Shown in pieces: positions 1-6,279 of a DNA stretch of 6,551 nucleotides. The DNA comes from Silvanigrellales bacterium. Its GTDB lineage: Bacteria; Bdellovibrionota_B; Oligoflexia; Silvanigrellales; Silvanigrellaceae. The stretch is from the NCBI GenBank assembly GCA_028285285.1, contig JANQPW010000707.1, positions 1-6,551 of the forward strand, read 5' to 3'. Each line of letters opens with the position of its first letter. Position 1 is the first letter of the stretch. Below the pieces are notes generated by a model, which was given only the letters and a program-made list of their open reading frames with translations, was not told where the DNA came from and searched no databases. The position numbers and the translations under genes were made by a program.

Positions 1-687
1 CAAAATGAAAGAGGCGCCAAGTCACGTCTCGACGCTATTCTTGACGCCACCACCCGAGACATCATTTCAAGCCATAACCTGGTTGAGGCTGTGAGAAACA
101 GCAACGCGATTTTTGACGTTCTCAATGAACGTCGAGAAGCACAGGCTCGAGCGGCTGAAAACCCAGACGTGAGTCAAACGGTGAGCAGCGAGCAAGAAGA
201 AATCACGGGAGAGATCGAATCCATCGAGATTGGTCGCGAAAAACTTTCAGAGCTGATTGTTGAACGCGCCTCTTCTGGACTCATACCTTTTGGTATTGAA
301 CTTATCGACGTGCAGCTCAGAAGCATCATGTACGAGCAAAGTGTTCAGGAGAAAGTTTACCAACGAATGATCTCTGAAAGGCAGAGAGTTGCAGAAAAAA
401 TTCGCTCGATAGGTAAGGGAGAGCAAAAACGAATCGAGGGTAAAGTCTCAGAAGAGCTGCAACAAATCGAATCTGAGGCATTCCGAAAAACTCAAGAAAT
501 CATTGGAAAGGCTGACGCTCAGGCCACAAAAATCTATGCTCAGGCCGTGGAAGCGGATCCCGGTTTCTACCGTTTCAGCCGAAAGCTTGAAATCTACCGC
601 TCGGGCCTCAGCAACCAGAGCCAGATGGTTCTTTCTCCCGACATGCCTCTCTTCGATGTGTTTCAATCGGGCCGGAACCAAAAGTAG
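1..687 (+). CDS. hflC: HflC, SPFH/band-7 modulator of FtsH protease (5' end outside window)
   Basis: HflC forms with HflK a large inner-membrane cage around the FtsH AAA protease and modulates its degradation of membrane and soluble proteins. The frame is open from base 1, so the N-terminal membrane anchor and the first part of the SPFH domain (roughly 115 residues by comparison with E. coli HflC) lie upstream; 228 codons are visible. Recognisable HflC features in order are a Glu-rich variable stretch (about bases 130-245), the conserved core FGIELIDVQLRSI, the YQRMISERQRVAEKIRS segment, a long charged coiled coil (about 400-550) ending in the AQATKIYAQA repeat, then DPGFYRFSRKLEIY and the near-terminal MVLSPD motif (628-645). 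HflK would be expected immediately upstream, but that is not visible. An internal ATG/GTG start near base 91 is not credible because homology continues to the window edge. The identification is firm. Confidence 0.93.
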   Translation, partial: QNERGAKSRLDAILDATTRDIISSHNLVEAVRNSNAIFDVLNERREAQARAAENPDVSQTVSSEQEEITGEIESIEIGREKLSELIVERASSGLIPFGIELIDVQLRSIMYEQSVQEKVYQRMISERQRVAEKIRSIGKGEQKRIEGKVSEELQQIESEAFRKTQEIIGKADAQATKIYAQAVEADPGFYRFSRKLEIYRSGLSNQSQMVLSPDMPLFDVFQSGRNQK

Positions 688-700
688 GCCCCCCTTTTTT
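669..700 (+). terminator. weak rho-independent terminator candidate at the end of hflC
   Basis: A five-base-pair GC stem (GGGCC at 669-673 with GGCCC at 687-691, 13-nt loop) spans the hflC stop codon, followed by CCC and six T residues (695-700). The placement after a gene is right. The short stem, long loop and the C residues between stem and T-tract make it a marginal terminator. If it works, it separates hflC from the tldD pair. Confidence 0.35.
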
Positions 701-708
701 CAGATCAC

Positions 709-723
709 AGAGTCTCAATATTT
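709..723 (+). repeat. 15-bp element, copy 1, upstream of the tldD/tldE pair
   Basis: The sequence AGAGTCTCAATATTT occurs here on the + strand and exactly, in inverted orientation, at 5271-5285. This copy lies 123 bases before the tldD ATG and points toward it. A 15-bp exact match by chance is unlikely in a window this size (of the order of a few per cent by a simple base-composition estimate), and both copies sit in intergenic DNA. It may be an operator or promoter element, or one end of a rearranged segment; no target-site duplication is visible outside the two copies. Confidence 0.6.
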
Positions 724-784
724 GCGCGTTCTTGTGATAGCCTTAGGCCTCTTTCTTTGTGACAAGCAAGGACGGGTCGGTGCA

Positions 785-830
785 CTGCCGCTCCGGCAGC
801 TCGGATTTATGCGGGCCCGGTGAGCGGCCC
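785..830 (+). promoter_or_regulatory. two GC-rich hairpins in the tldD leader
   Basis: Two inverted repeats lie close together just before the tldD ribosome binding site. The first is a perfect six-base stem with a three-base loop (CTGCCG 785-790, CGGCAG 794-799). The second is GGGCC (813-817) with GGCCC (826-830) around an eight-base loop, ending five bases before the Shine-Dalgarno sequence. Neither is followed by a T-tract, so they are not simple terminators. They could structure the 5' leader and affect translation or mRNA stability; that role is inference. Confidence 0.3.
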
Positions 831-834
831 AGTC

Positions 835-841
835 AGGGGAG
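835..841 (+). promoter_or_regulatory. ribosome binding site that fixes the tldD start
   Basis: AGGGGAG is followed by a five-base spacer and the ATG at 847. An in-frame GTG at 820 would add nine residues (MSGPVRGDK), but it lies inside a GC hairpin, has no good Shine-Dalgarno sequence of its own, and would put this strong site inside the coding region. The ATG at 847 is therefore preferred. Confidence 0.75.
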
Positions 842-846
842 ATAAG

Positions 847-2295
847 ATGACACAAGAGCTCAAGACCATTTTGGGCAGCCTGAAAAACCCAAATGCACAG
901 TGGTTCAGCATTCGGAAAATGAGCGAGGTGATGACCACACAGGTTGTGCGAAATGGCCACCCTGAAGCAAACCACATTGATGACAGCACAGGGTATTTCA
1001 TTGAAGCATTTGTAGATGGTGCGCTGGGCTATGCAGCGACCTCACGAAGTCAGACTGCTGCGCTCCAGCAGGCTCTCGATCGGGCCACCCGCAACGCTCA
1101 ACTCACAGCGTCTCTACCTGTTGCACGATTGGAGCGAGAAAAAGTACGGCCCGACGCAAAGGGTGAGTATCTCGGGCACCAGCAGAAGCCTTTTGAAACG
1201 GTCAACATGGCCGACATTGCAGAGATCCTCACCGAGGCTTCAGCAACAGCGCGCCGTTCTGAGAAGGTCGTGAAGTCGGTTGCAATGGCTTCTTATGGCA
1301 CCCGAACGACAGAGATCGTCTCCACAAGCGGAGCTCACACCTTTCAAAAAATCTCCCTCTGTACCGGAGACATTGAGGCTGTGGCACAAGATGGAGGCGT
1401 GATTCAAAAGCGCACACTGGGAGGTTTGAGGGGGTTTTCTAAACAAGGTGGGGCTGAGCTCCTTGACCGCAACTTTTTCCTTCAGGCAGCTGAGCGGGTC
1501 GGTGAGCAGGCTCTTGAGTTGCTTTGGGCGAAAGAGTGCCCCACTGAAACACTCCCTTTGGTTGTGGCAGCCGATCAGATGATGCTGCAAATCCACGAAA
1601 GCATTGGCCACCCACTTGAACTGGATCGAATTCTTGGAGATGAACGCAACTACGCCGGGTGGAGTTTTGTTAAACCGGAAGATTTCGGAGCCTTGCAGTA
1701 TGGATCCCCGCTGCTGAACGTCACCTTCGACCCCACTGTTCCAGAGGAGTTCGCCTCCTACGGATTCGATGAAGTCGGAGACACGGCCAAAAAGGAGTAT
1801 CTCATTCAGAATGGAAAGCTTCTCAGGGGCCTGGGAGGCCTTGAGAGCCAATCTCGATTGGGCTTGCCCGGAGTGGCCAACCAACGCTCCTCCGCCTGGA
1901 ATCGCCCCCCAATTGACCGCATGGCGAACATAAATGTTGAGCCAGGAAACTCTTCATTTCAGGACATCATTTCTTCTATTGAAGATGGAATTTACGTGGA
2001 ATCAAACCGTAGCTGGTCCATCGACGACTACCGAAACAAATTTCAGTTTGGCTGCGAGTTTGGAAAACGGATCAAAAATGGCGAACTCACAGAGACTCTC
2101 CGCAACCCCAACTACCGGGGTGTGACCCAGTCGTTTTGGAAAAACCTCACCCACGTGGGCACAGCAGACACCTTCGCCGTGTATGGCACACCCTACTGCG
2201 GCAAAGGTGAACCCAATCAATCTGTGCGCGTAGGCCATGCTTCACCCGTGTGCGCATTTAAAGACATCGAAGTCTTCGGAGGAACACAGTCATGA
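847..2295 (+). CDS. tldD: TldD-type zinc metalloprotease subunit (TldD/PmbA family)
   Basis: This is the catalytic partner of a TldD/TldE (PmbA) heterodimeric cytosolic metalloprotease. In E. coli that complex processes microcin B17 and degrades unfolded peptides, including the CcdA antitoxin; the housekeeping substrates are unclear. The product is 482 residues, normal for TldD. The N-terminal half has the family's mixed alpha/beta pattern (for example GYFIEAFVDGALGYAATS and the following Ala-rich helix). The zinc site is visible: HESIGH gives His250, Glu251 and His255 (HExxxH, followed by PLELD), and the third ligand is most likely Cys451 in the conserved C-terminal YCGKG motif. The GLGGLESQ...VANQRSSAWNRPPIDRM region is also typical. 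The start is set by AGGGGAG five bases upstream. The stop overlaps the next gene's ATG, which indicates coupled translation. The real substrate in this organism cannot be read from the sequence. Confidence 0.9.
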   Translation: MTQELKTILGSLKNPNAQWFSIRKMSEVMTTQVVRNGHPEANHIDDSTGYFIEAFVDGALGYAATSRSQTAALQQALDRATRNAQLTASLPVARLEREKVRPDAKGEYLGHQQKPFETVNMADIAEILTEASATARRSEKVVKSVAMASYGTRTTEIVSTSGAHTFQKISLCTGDIEAVAQDGGVIQKRTLGGLRGFSKQGGAELLDRNFFLQAAERVGEQALELLWAKECPTETLPLVVAADQMMLQIHESIGHPLELDRILGDERNYAGWSFVKPEDFGALQYGSPLLNVTFDPTVPEEFASYGFDEVGDTAKKEYLIQNGKLLRGLGGLESQSRLGLPGVANQRSSAWNRPPIDRMANINVEPGNSSFQDIISSIEDGIYVESNRSWSIDDYRNKFQFGCEFGKRIKNGELTETLRNPNYRGVTQSFWKNLTHVGTADTFAVYGTPYCGKGEPNQSVRVGHASPVCAFKDIEVFGGTQS

Positions 2296-3635
2296 CAGGG
2301 TCTCTCCCCACCACCCACGATAAGTTTGAAAAAAGCTGCGAACTCCTTTTCAATCAACTCAAACCCGAAGAACACCTCACGGTCAATCTCACTGGAGAAG
2401 AAGTTGACTATCTCCGCTTCAACAAAGCGCAGATTCGGCAGGCCACTCATGTTCAAGATGCCTGTCTGAGCCTTGAGTTCATTAAAGACAAGCGCAGTGC
2501 CACAGCGGCAGTGGAGCTCCACGACCTTCCTGCTCAGTCTCAAGACCTCGAGAAACTCCTGACTAGACTGCGATCTTTGGCAGCCCAACTGCCTGAAGAT
2601 CCTTACGCTGTGCTCCCAGAAAAGGGAGAATCGAGCCACGAAAAGTTTGAAGGTCGTTTGCCCACACAGGAAGAGTTTGTGGACAGTGTGCTCCGCACAC
2701 ATGCTGAGCTGGACGTTGTGGGCATTCAGCAATCAGGAACATCCTATCGCGGTGTCGCAAACTCAACAGGTCTCAGGCATTGGTTTGAGACAGATGGTTT
2801 TGCCACAGACTATTCGATCTTTCACCCCAGCAACGGCAAAGCCGTAAAAGGCACCTTTGCTGGTAAAGAGTGGCGCCCTGAGGAGGTTTCAGCCAAAATG
2901 AACCTTCACAGAGAGGTTCTGGGCCAACTCAATCGGGAGGCCATCAGGCTCAAACCAGGACACTACCGGACCTATATGGAACCCGCTGCAACCGCGGATA
3001 TGATTGGCATGTTTTCCTATCGGGGTGTAAGTGAGGCCGCCATTCGCCAAGGGGAAAGTGCTCTCCTCAGCCTGTTCAACCGCAAAAAGAGCCTGTCCGA
3101 CAAGTTTTCACTGGTTGAAGACTTCAGTGCAGGGCTTGTTCCTCGCTTCAACGAGAGCGGTGAACTCGCGCCAGAGCAACTTTCCATCATTGCTCAAGGG
3201 CAACCCCAACACACCCTCATCAGCCCCCGAACCGCCAAAGAACACAACCTTGTTTCAAACGGAGCCACACATGGAGAAGGTCTCCGGGCAGCGCATATGG
3301 GGGCAGGGAAGCTGGTAGCCCAAGATGCATTGAAAGCCCTGGGCACAGGTGTTTACATTTCCAATTTGCATTATCTCAACTGGAGTGACGTTCAGGGCGC
3401 ACGCGTGACAGGTATGACACGCTACGCCTGCATGTGGGTTGAAAATGGAGAGTTTGTGGCACCCATTTCCGATATGCGTTTCGACGAAAGTCTGTTTGAT
3501 CTCTTTGGTCACAAGCTGGAAAGTTGCACATCAGCCACGGAACACATTCCCAATGTGAGCAGCTATGGTGGCCGACAGCTTGGAGGTTGCAGCGTTCCGG
3601 GAGTGTTGGTGAACGACTTCACCCTCACCCTCTAG
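2292..3635 (+). CDS. tldE: TldE/PmbA-type non-catalytic subunit of the TldD/TldE protease
   Basis: This is the second member of the TldD/PmbA family pair, 447 residues, the usual TldE length. It has no HExxxH motif, as expected for the subunit that shapes the cavity with TldD but binds no metal. Family features include TSYRGVANSTGLRHWFETDGFATDYSIF (about residues 150-178), a central GHYRTYMEPAATADM segment, the SPRTAKEHNL and HGEGLRAAHMGAGKL stretch, and the strongly conserved GVYISNLHYLNWSD (residues 353-366) followed by RVTGMTRYACMWVENGEFVAPI. The ATG overlaps the tldD stop by four bases (ATGA), and GGAGGA (2278-2283) lies eight bases upstream within tldD. The two proteins should therefore be made in a fixed ratio. 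No terminator of conventional shape is visible between this stop and the convergent gene 35 bases further on. Confidence 0.88.
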   Translation: MTGSLPTTHDKFEKSCELLFNQLKPEEHLTVNLTGEEVDYLRFNKAQIRQATHVQDACLSLEFIKDKRSATAAVELHDLPAQSQDLEKLLTRLRSLAAQLPEDPYAVLPEKGESSHEKFEGRLPTQEEFVDSVLRTHAELDVVGIQQSGTSYRGVANSTGLRHWFETDGFATDYSIFHPSNGKAVKGTFAGKEWRPEEVSAKMNLHREVLGQLNREAIRLKPGHYRTYMEPAATADMIGMFSYRGVSEAAIRQGESALLSLFNRKKSLSDKFSLVEDFSAGLVPRFNESGELAPEQLSIIAQGQPQHTLISPRTAKEHNLVSNGATHGEGLRAAHMGAGKLVAQDALKALGTGVYISNLHYLNWSDVQGARVTGMTRYACMWVENGEFVAPISDMRFDESLFDLFGHKLESCTSATEHIPNVSSYGGRQLGGCSVPGVLVNDFTLTL

Positions 3636-3670
3636 CAGTTAGTGGTCTCTTAGACTCTATCTGACGGAGC

Positions 3671-5200
3671 CTAGTTTGTTGGTTTTGCAAGACCGATTCG
3701 GTTGCAACTGGGTTCCAGCTGACCTGCTGAAAACCGTTCAATGAAGATGTTGAGCGTGCGCTCTTTTTTCGTTTCTTTGTTTTCAGCCGTGATGATGATC
3801 AAACCTTGCTTGCGATCTGTCGAAACAAAAGTCAGCTTCAACTGTTCCTCGCCAAACTGGATCCTGTCTGTCGAAGTGTATTGAATCAAGCTCGGTTGCC
3901 TCACGTCTCGCACGAGAGTGTAGGTCTTTTTTTCTACCTGGCTGGAGCCCACAGCGATCAATGGTGGTGACGCCGCCACCACCAAATTTTCCGGTGGAGC
4001 ACGGACTTCGAGATCCATTTCAAAGGAAACCTCCGCCCGATTGATCAAGTCTCCTTCAATCAAAACCTTGAGAGAATCAAAGGAAATCGTGAAATGGCCA
4101 ATGCTTGAAACCACTTTCTTTCCCTGACAACTGAATTCTGTGTTTAAGGGGGGTAGTGAATAGGTCGGTGGAGACTGAACAGTTGCCTTAATCCAATGGG
4201 GAATCGTTCCTTCTACGCCCGGATCTCCGGCCACTTGAGTGATTCCTCGCTCCAGTCCACCAGGATGCATCCAACTGGTGAGCCCAATGACTTCATCTTT
4301 GTTGACCTCCGCTTTTGAAGCGCCTGCTGTCTCACTTTCGACCTCGCCTGTGAGTTGGGTTGCCTCAGGAGATTCAGGTGCCTTGGAAGAAACAAACGAA
4401 ATGGGAGCCCCAACAAAACCATCGCAGTCAAAAAGCAAGCGATGGCTTGAAAAATCATCTTCCAGATATGCCCTTGCTTCACCTTTTGGCCAGGAGAGCA
4501 CGTTGAGTTCGCGACCACCTTTAGCTGATGGCGTTTCGTTGTTCACAGTTCCCTGACAAACGCCCTGAAGAGCCGTGACCAATTGAACACCTTCGGGCAC
4601 TTCTTTTGCAAACTGCGCAATGGGTGGCAGCTCTTTTGACTTTTCCGGAGCAATTCGAATCAAAGCGAGATCGAAAACCTGAGAAAGCGCTTTTTTGTCA
4701 CTGTAGCGATCGCTTGGATTCACATCTTGAAAGTGTTTGAGGTAACTCGGGTGTGGGTATACCGCACGTGTCGAGAACAAGACCTTTTTCTCTGCTTCCC
4801 CTTCTTTCCAGAGAAGGGTTGTGAGCACGGGGCTCACGAAGGTGGGGAACGGGTATCCTGTGGTCGCACTCACCGCACAACTCGCAGCCGTGAGCAGAAA
4901 GTCTTCAGCTACCCGCAGAGCTAAACACGATCGCAGGCCGCTGATCTCCAAAGCCGCAGCACCCGGAACCCAAGCATCGGGTCTCATTTTTTTGGCGCTT
5001 GTGTCTTCCTCCCGTGTGCCCACATCGGGAGGAGGGATCGAGTTGGCCGATTCCCTAACCTGCTCAGCCTTTTTGGCATCGTCACCACGAATGTTTTTGC
5101 AATGAACGGAGTTCAATGTTGCTGCTAGTCCAACCATGGTTAAACAGATTCTCACCTTGTTCGGCCTCACTTGTGGTGGAGAGCTTTGCTTCACAAGCAT
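3671..5200 (-). CDS. exported trypsin-fold (S1) pseudoprotease with extra C-terminal beta-rich region
   Basis: The protein has 509 residues from the ATG at 5200. A basic N-terminus and hydrophobic segment (about residues 18-30, ICLTMVGLAATLN) suggest Sec export; the following SVHC is not a proper lipobox. A low-complexity linker (35-80) precedes an S1 fold: FLLTAASC (101-108) aligns with the trypsin TAAHC motif, YPHPSY (148-153) with HPxY, FDLALIRI (176-183) with DIALLRL, CDGFVGAP (259-266) with CxGDSGGP, and VIGLTSW (304-310) with the closing GIVSWG strand. Catalytic His is Ser107, Ser is Val263 and the oxyanion-linked Asp is Phe262; only Asp177 remains, so hydrolysis is not expected. An acidic insert fills 271-303. 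Residues about 350-505 are beta-rich with Cys358 and Cys499 and match no domain I recognise. Start is uncertain: GTG at 5218 has AGGAG only three bases upstream, and TTG at 5245 lacks a ribosome binding site. It is convergent with tldE. A binding or scaffold role in the envelope is inferred. Confidence 0.8.
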   Translation of the reverse strand: MLVKQSSPPQVRPNKVRICLTMVGLAATLNSVHCKNIRGDDAKKAEQVRESANSIPPPDVGTREEDTSAKKMRPDAWVPGAAALEISGLRSCLALRVAEDFLLTAASCAVSATTGYPFPTFVSPVLTTLLWKEGEAEKKVLFSTRAVYPHPSYLKHFQDVNPSDRYSDKKALSQVFDLALIRIAPEKSKELPPIAQFAKEVPEGVQLVTALQGVCQGTVNNETPSAKGGRELNVLSWPKGEARAYLEDDFSSHRLLFDCDGFVGAPISFVSSKAPESPEATQLTGEVESETAGASKAEVNKDEVIGLTSWMHPGGLERGITQVAGDPGVEGTIPHWIKATVQSPPTYSLPPLNTEFSCQGKKVVSSIGHFTISFDSLKVLIEGDLINRAEVSFEMDLEVRAPPENLVVAASPPLIAVGSSQVEKKTYTLVRDVRQPSLIQYTSTDRIQFGEEQLKLTFVSTDRKQGLIIITAENKETKKERTLNIFIERFSAGQLEPSCNRIGLAKPTN

Positions 5201-5251
5201 CTTGCCATAAAATGACACAAGCTCCTGAATGGGGAACAAAATCAAACGCTG

Positions 5252-5278
5252 TTATCGGATAGAGAGCTGAAAATATTG
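5252..5278 (-). promoter_or_regulatory. sigma-28-like promoter candidate for the pseudoprotease gene
   Basis: On the minus strand CAATATTT (5278-5271) is followed by exactly 11 bases and then TCCGATAA (5259-5252). The sigma-28 (FliA) consensus known from enterics is TAAAGTTT-N11-GCCGATAA, so the -10 part matches 7 of 8 and the -35 part 5 of 8, with ideal spacing. Transcription would begin near 5245, which fits a start codon at 5218 or 5200 and argues against the TTG at 5245. The -35 half lies within the 15-bp repeat. This is a by-eye match and may be accidental. Confidence 0.35.
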
Positions 5279-5285
5279 AGACTCT
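5271..5285 (-). repeat. 15-bp element, copy 2, in the divergent intergenic region
   Basis: This is the exact reverse complement of 709-723. Read on the minus strand, it points toward the pseudoprotease gene and lies 52-70 bases before its likely starts, so its orientation relative to the downstream gene matches copy 1. It also ends 29 bases before the GTG of the acidic lipoprotein gene on the other strand and could influence either gene. Confidence 0.6.
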
Positions 5286-5314
5286 TTTCGTAGCACTGCT
5301 GAGCCGAGGTTTAA

Positions 5315-6070
5315 GTGACGTACTTTTCTAGCTTAATTTACCTGGTCTTTCTTTTTCTCATTTCTGGATGTCTCTCTGGAGGGGAAACCGAAACAGAGTC
5401 GGAAGACCCAGGAGGGGTGATCACAGAAGAACTGGGTCGTTGCAAGACCCCAAAATCAAGCATCATTCTTTCGGCCCAGTTCAATGTTAACGAAGACAGA
5501 ACGGAGCTTCGAAGCATTCAAGCCTCGGGCCGGGTGAAGCCCAACATGTATTCCATCAAGGGGAATGCAACCAACATTGAGGACTCCCACCGTAAGAAGG
5601 TGATAAAACGCAAGGGAAAGAAGCATCAGGTGAAGATCCATTCCTACCGCGTCACTTTAGACAATGATGCGGAGCTTCTCGGAACTTTTGGTGACCTCAA
5701 GGTGAAAAACCTTGTTCTGAACATCATAGAATACAGCCCGAAGTTCAGAAAAGGGAACATTCGCATCAACTATACTCCTCGCAAAAAGGCTCCTAAAGAC
5801 TGGAACTTCTTCATCAGCTGCCGCTTTCCAGGGAACATCCAATTGCTCACAGATGCAGCAGAAGCGGCCCGCAATCCGGTGGAAGAAGAGGAAGAAGAAA
5901 CAAATGACGTTGAAGACGTTGAAGACGTTGAAGATGCTGAAGAGGAAGAGTCTGGCGAGGAAGACGAAGAATCTGAAGAAGACGAAACAGGCGACGAGGA
6001 AGAGTCTGAGGAAGCAGATGAAAGCGACTCAGAAGAGGAAGAAACAGACGAAGAAGCGGCGGACGAGTAA
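5315..6070 (+). CDS. lipoprotein with basic centre and long acidic C-terminal tail
   Basis: The 251-residue product starts at a GTG with GAGG (5306-5309) five bases upstream. A hydrophobic signal (residues 7-18) ends in the lipobox LISGC with Cys19, so a type II signal-peptide lipoprotein is predicted; Leu rather than Asp at +2 is compatible with outer-membrane sorting. A short acidic linker follows, then a folded-looking region (about 43-180) with Cys43 and Cys169 as a possible disulfide and a basic stretch, HRKKVIKRKGKKHQVK (92-107). From residue 190 to the end the chain is 62 residues with 44 Glu/Asp and no Lys, Arg or His, interspersed with Ser, Thr, Gly and Ala. The tail is partly built of a nine-base DNA repeat. 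The gene is divergent from the pseudoprotease gene. I do not recognise the family. The acidic tail could bind cations or basic partners, or fold back on the basic centre; these are inferences. Confidence 0.82.
   Translation: MTYFSSLIYLVFLFLISGCLSGGETETESEDPGGVITEELGRCKTPKSSIILSAQFNVNEDRTELRSIQASGRVKPNMYSIKGNATNIEDSHRKKVIKRKGKKHQVKIHSYRVTLDNDAELLGTFGDLKVKNLVLNIIEYSPKFRKGNIRINYTPRKKAPKDWNFFISCRFPGNIQLLTDAAEAARNPVEEEEEETNDVEDVEDVEDAEEEESGEEDEESEEDETGDEEESEEADESDSEEEETDEEAADE
5906..5941 (+). repeat. 9-bp tandem repeat in the acidic tail coding region
   Basis: GACGTTGAA occurs three times in tandem (5906-5914, 5915-5923, 5924-5932), followed by a degenerate fourth copy GATGCTGAA (5933-5941). Each unit codes Asp-Val-Glu, so gain or loss of a unit keeps the frame. 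The surrounding sequence (5882-6067) is rich in GAA/GAG/GAC and looks expanded by the same type of process. Confidence 0.85.
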
Positions 6071-6267
6071 ACCCCAACCGGCGGAGCAGTTGACACCATT
6101 TAGACCCGCCTCGTGCTGAAGCTCCTCGATGCCTTTTTGGCAAGATCCTCTTTTCACTACCTTTTACTCAACACCAGGGATCCCCAACCTCCACAGCCAA
6201 GCTTTGGCGCGGTTCGTGCTTCGGCGTGAGCAACTTTGCGAACGAAACAGCATCGAACCAAAAAGCT

Positions 6268-6274
6268 AAAGGAG
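6268..6274 (+). promoter_or_regulatory. ribosome binding site that fixes the small lipoprotein start
   Basis: AAAGGAG with a five-base spacer precedes the ATG at 6280. An in-frame GTG at 6226 would add 18 polar residues in front of the signal peptide and has no comparable site, so the shorter form is preferred. Confidence 0.75.
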
Positions 6275-6279
6275 TTCCC

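Noticed and set aside
503..823. Plus-strand open frame of 106 codons running from hflC into the tldD leader
   Set aside because: More than half is out-of-frame hflC, and the rest covers the repeat and hairpins of the leader; there is no ribosome binding site or recognisable motif.
1240..1884. Minus-strand open frame of 214 codons inside tldD
   Set aside because: It is entirely antisense to the conserved TldD frame, resembles no family I know and has no upstream signals; a shadow frame.
2217..2732. Minus-strand open frame of 171 codons across the tldD/tldE junction
   Set aside because: It is antisense to two well-supported family proteins, and its translation shows no recognisable domain.
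4239..5105. Plus-strand open frames inside the pseudoprotease region
   Set aside because: They are antisense to a continuous frame with S1 landmarks and a signal peptide; no start signals of their own.
709..5285. The 4.6-kb segment as a transposon with 15-bp terminal inverted repeats
   Set aside because: There is no transposase or recombinase inside, no target-site duplication outside the repeats, and the contents are ordinary chromosomal genes; a shared regulatory element is the simpler reading.
6090..6120. TTGACA at 6090-6095 as a -35 box for the small lipoprotein gene
   Set aside because: No -10-like hexamer lies 16-18 bases downstream (GTGCTG region), so a promoter cannot be supported.
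5770..6143. Long open frames opposite and beside the acidic tail, giving poly-Ser, Leu/Arg-rich and Lys-rich translations
   Set aside because: They are by-products of the GAA/GAG/GAC-rich repeat read in other frames; they have no ribosome binding sites, and the Glu/Asp frame is the one joined to a proper signal peptide.
6196..6208. Inverted repeat GCCAA-GCT-TTGGC
   Set aside because: Only five base pairs with no T-tract and no clear relation to either neighbouring gene; expected by chance.
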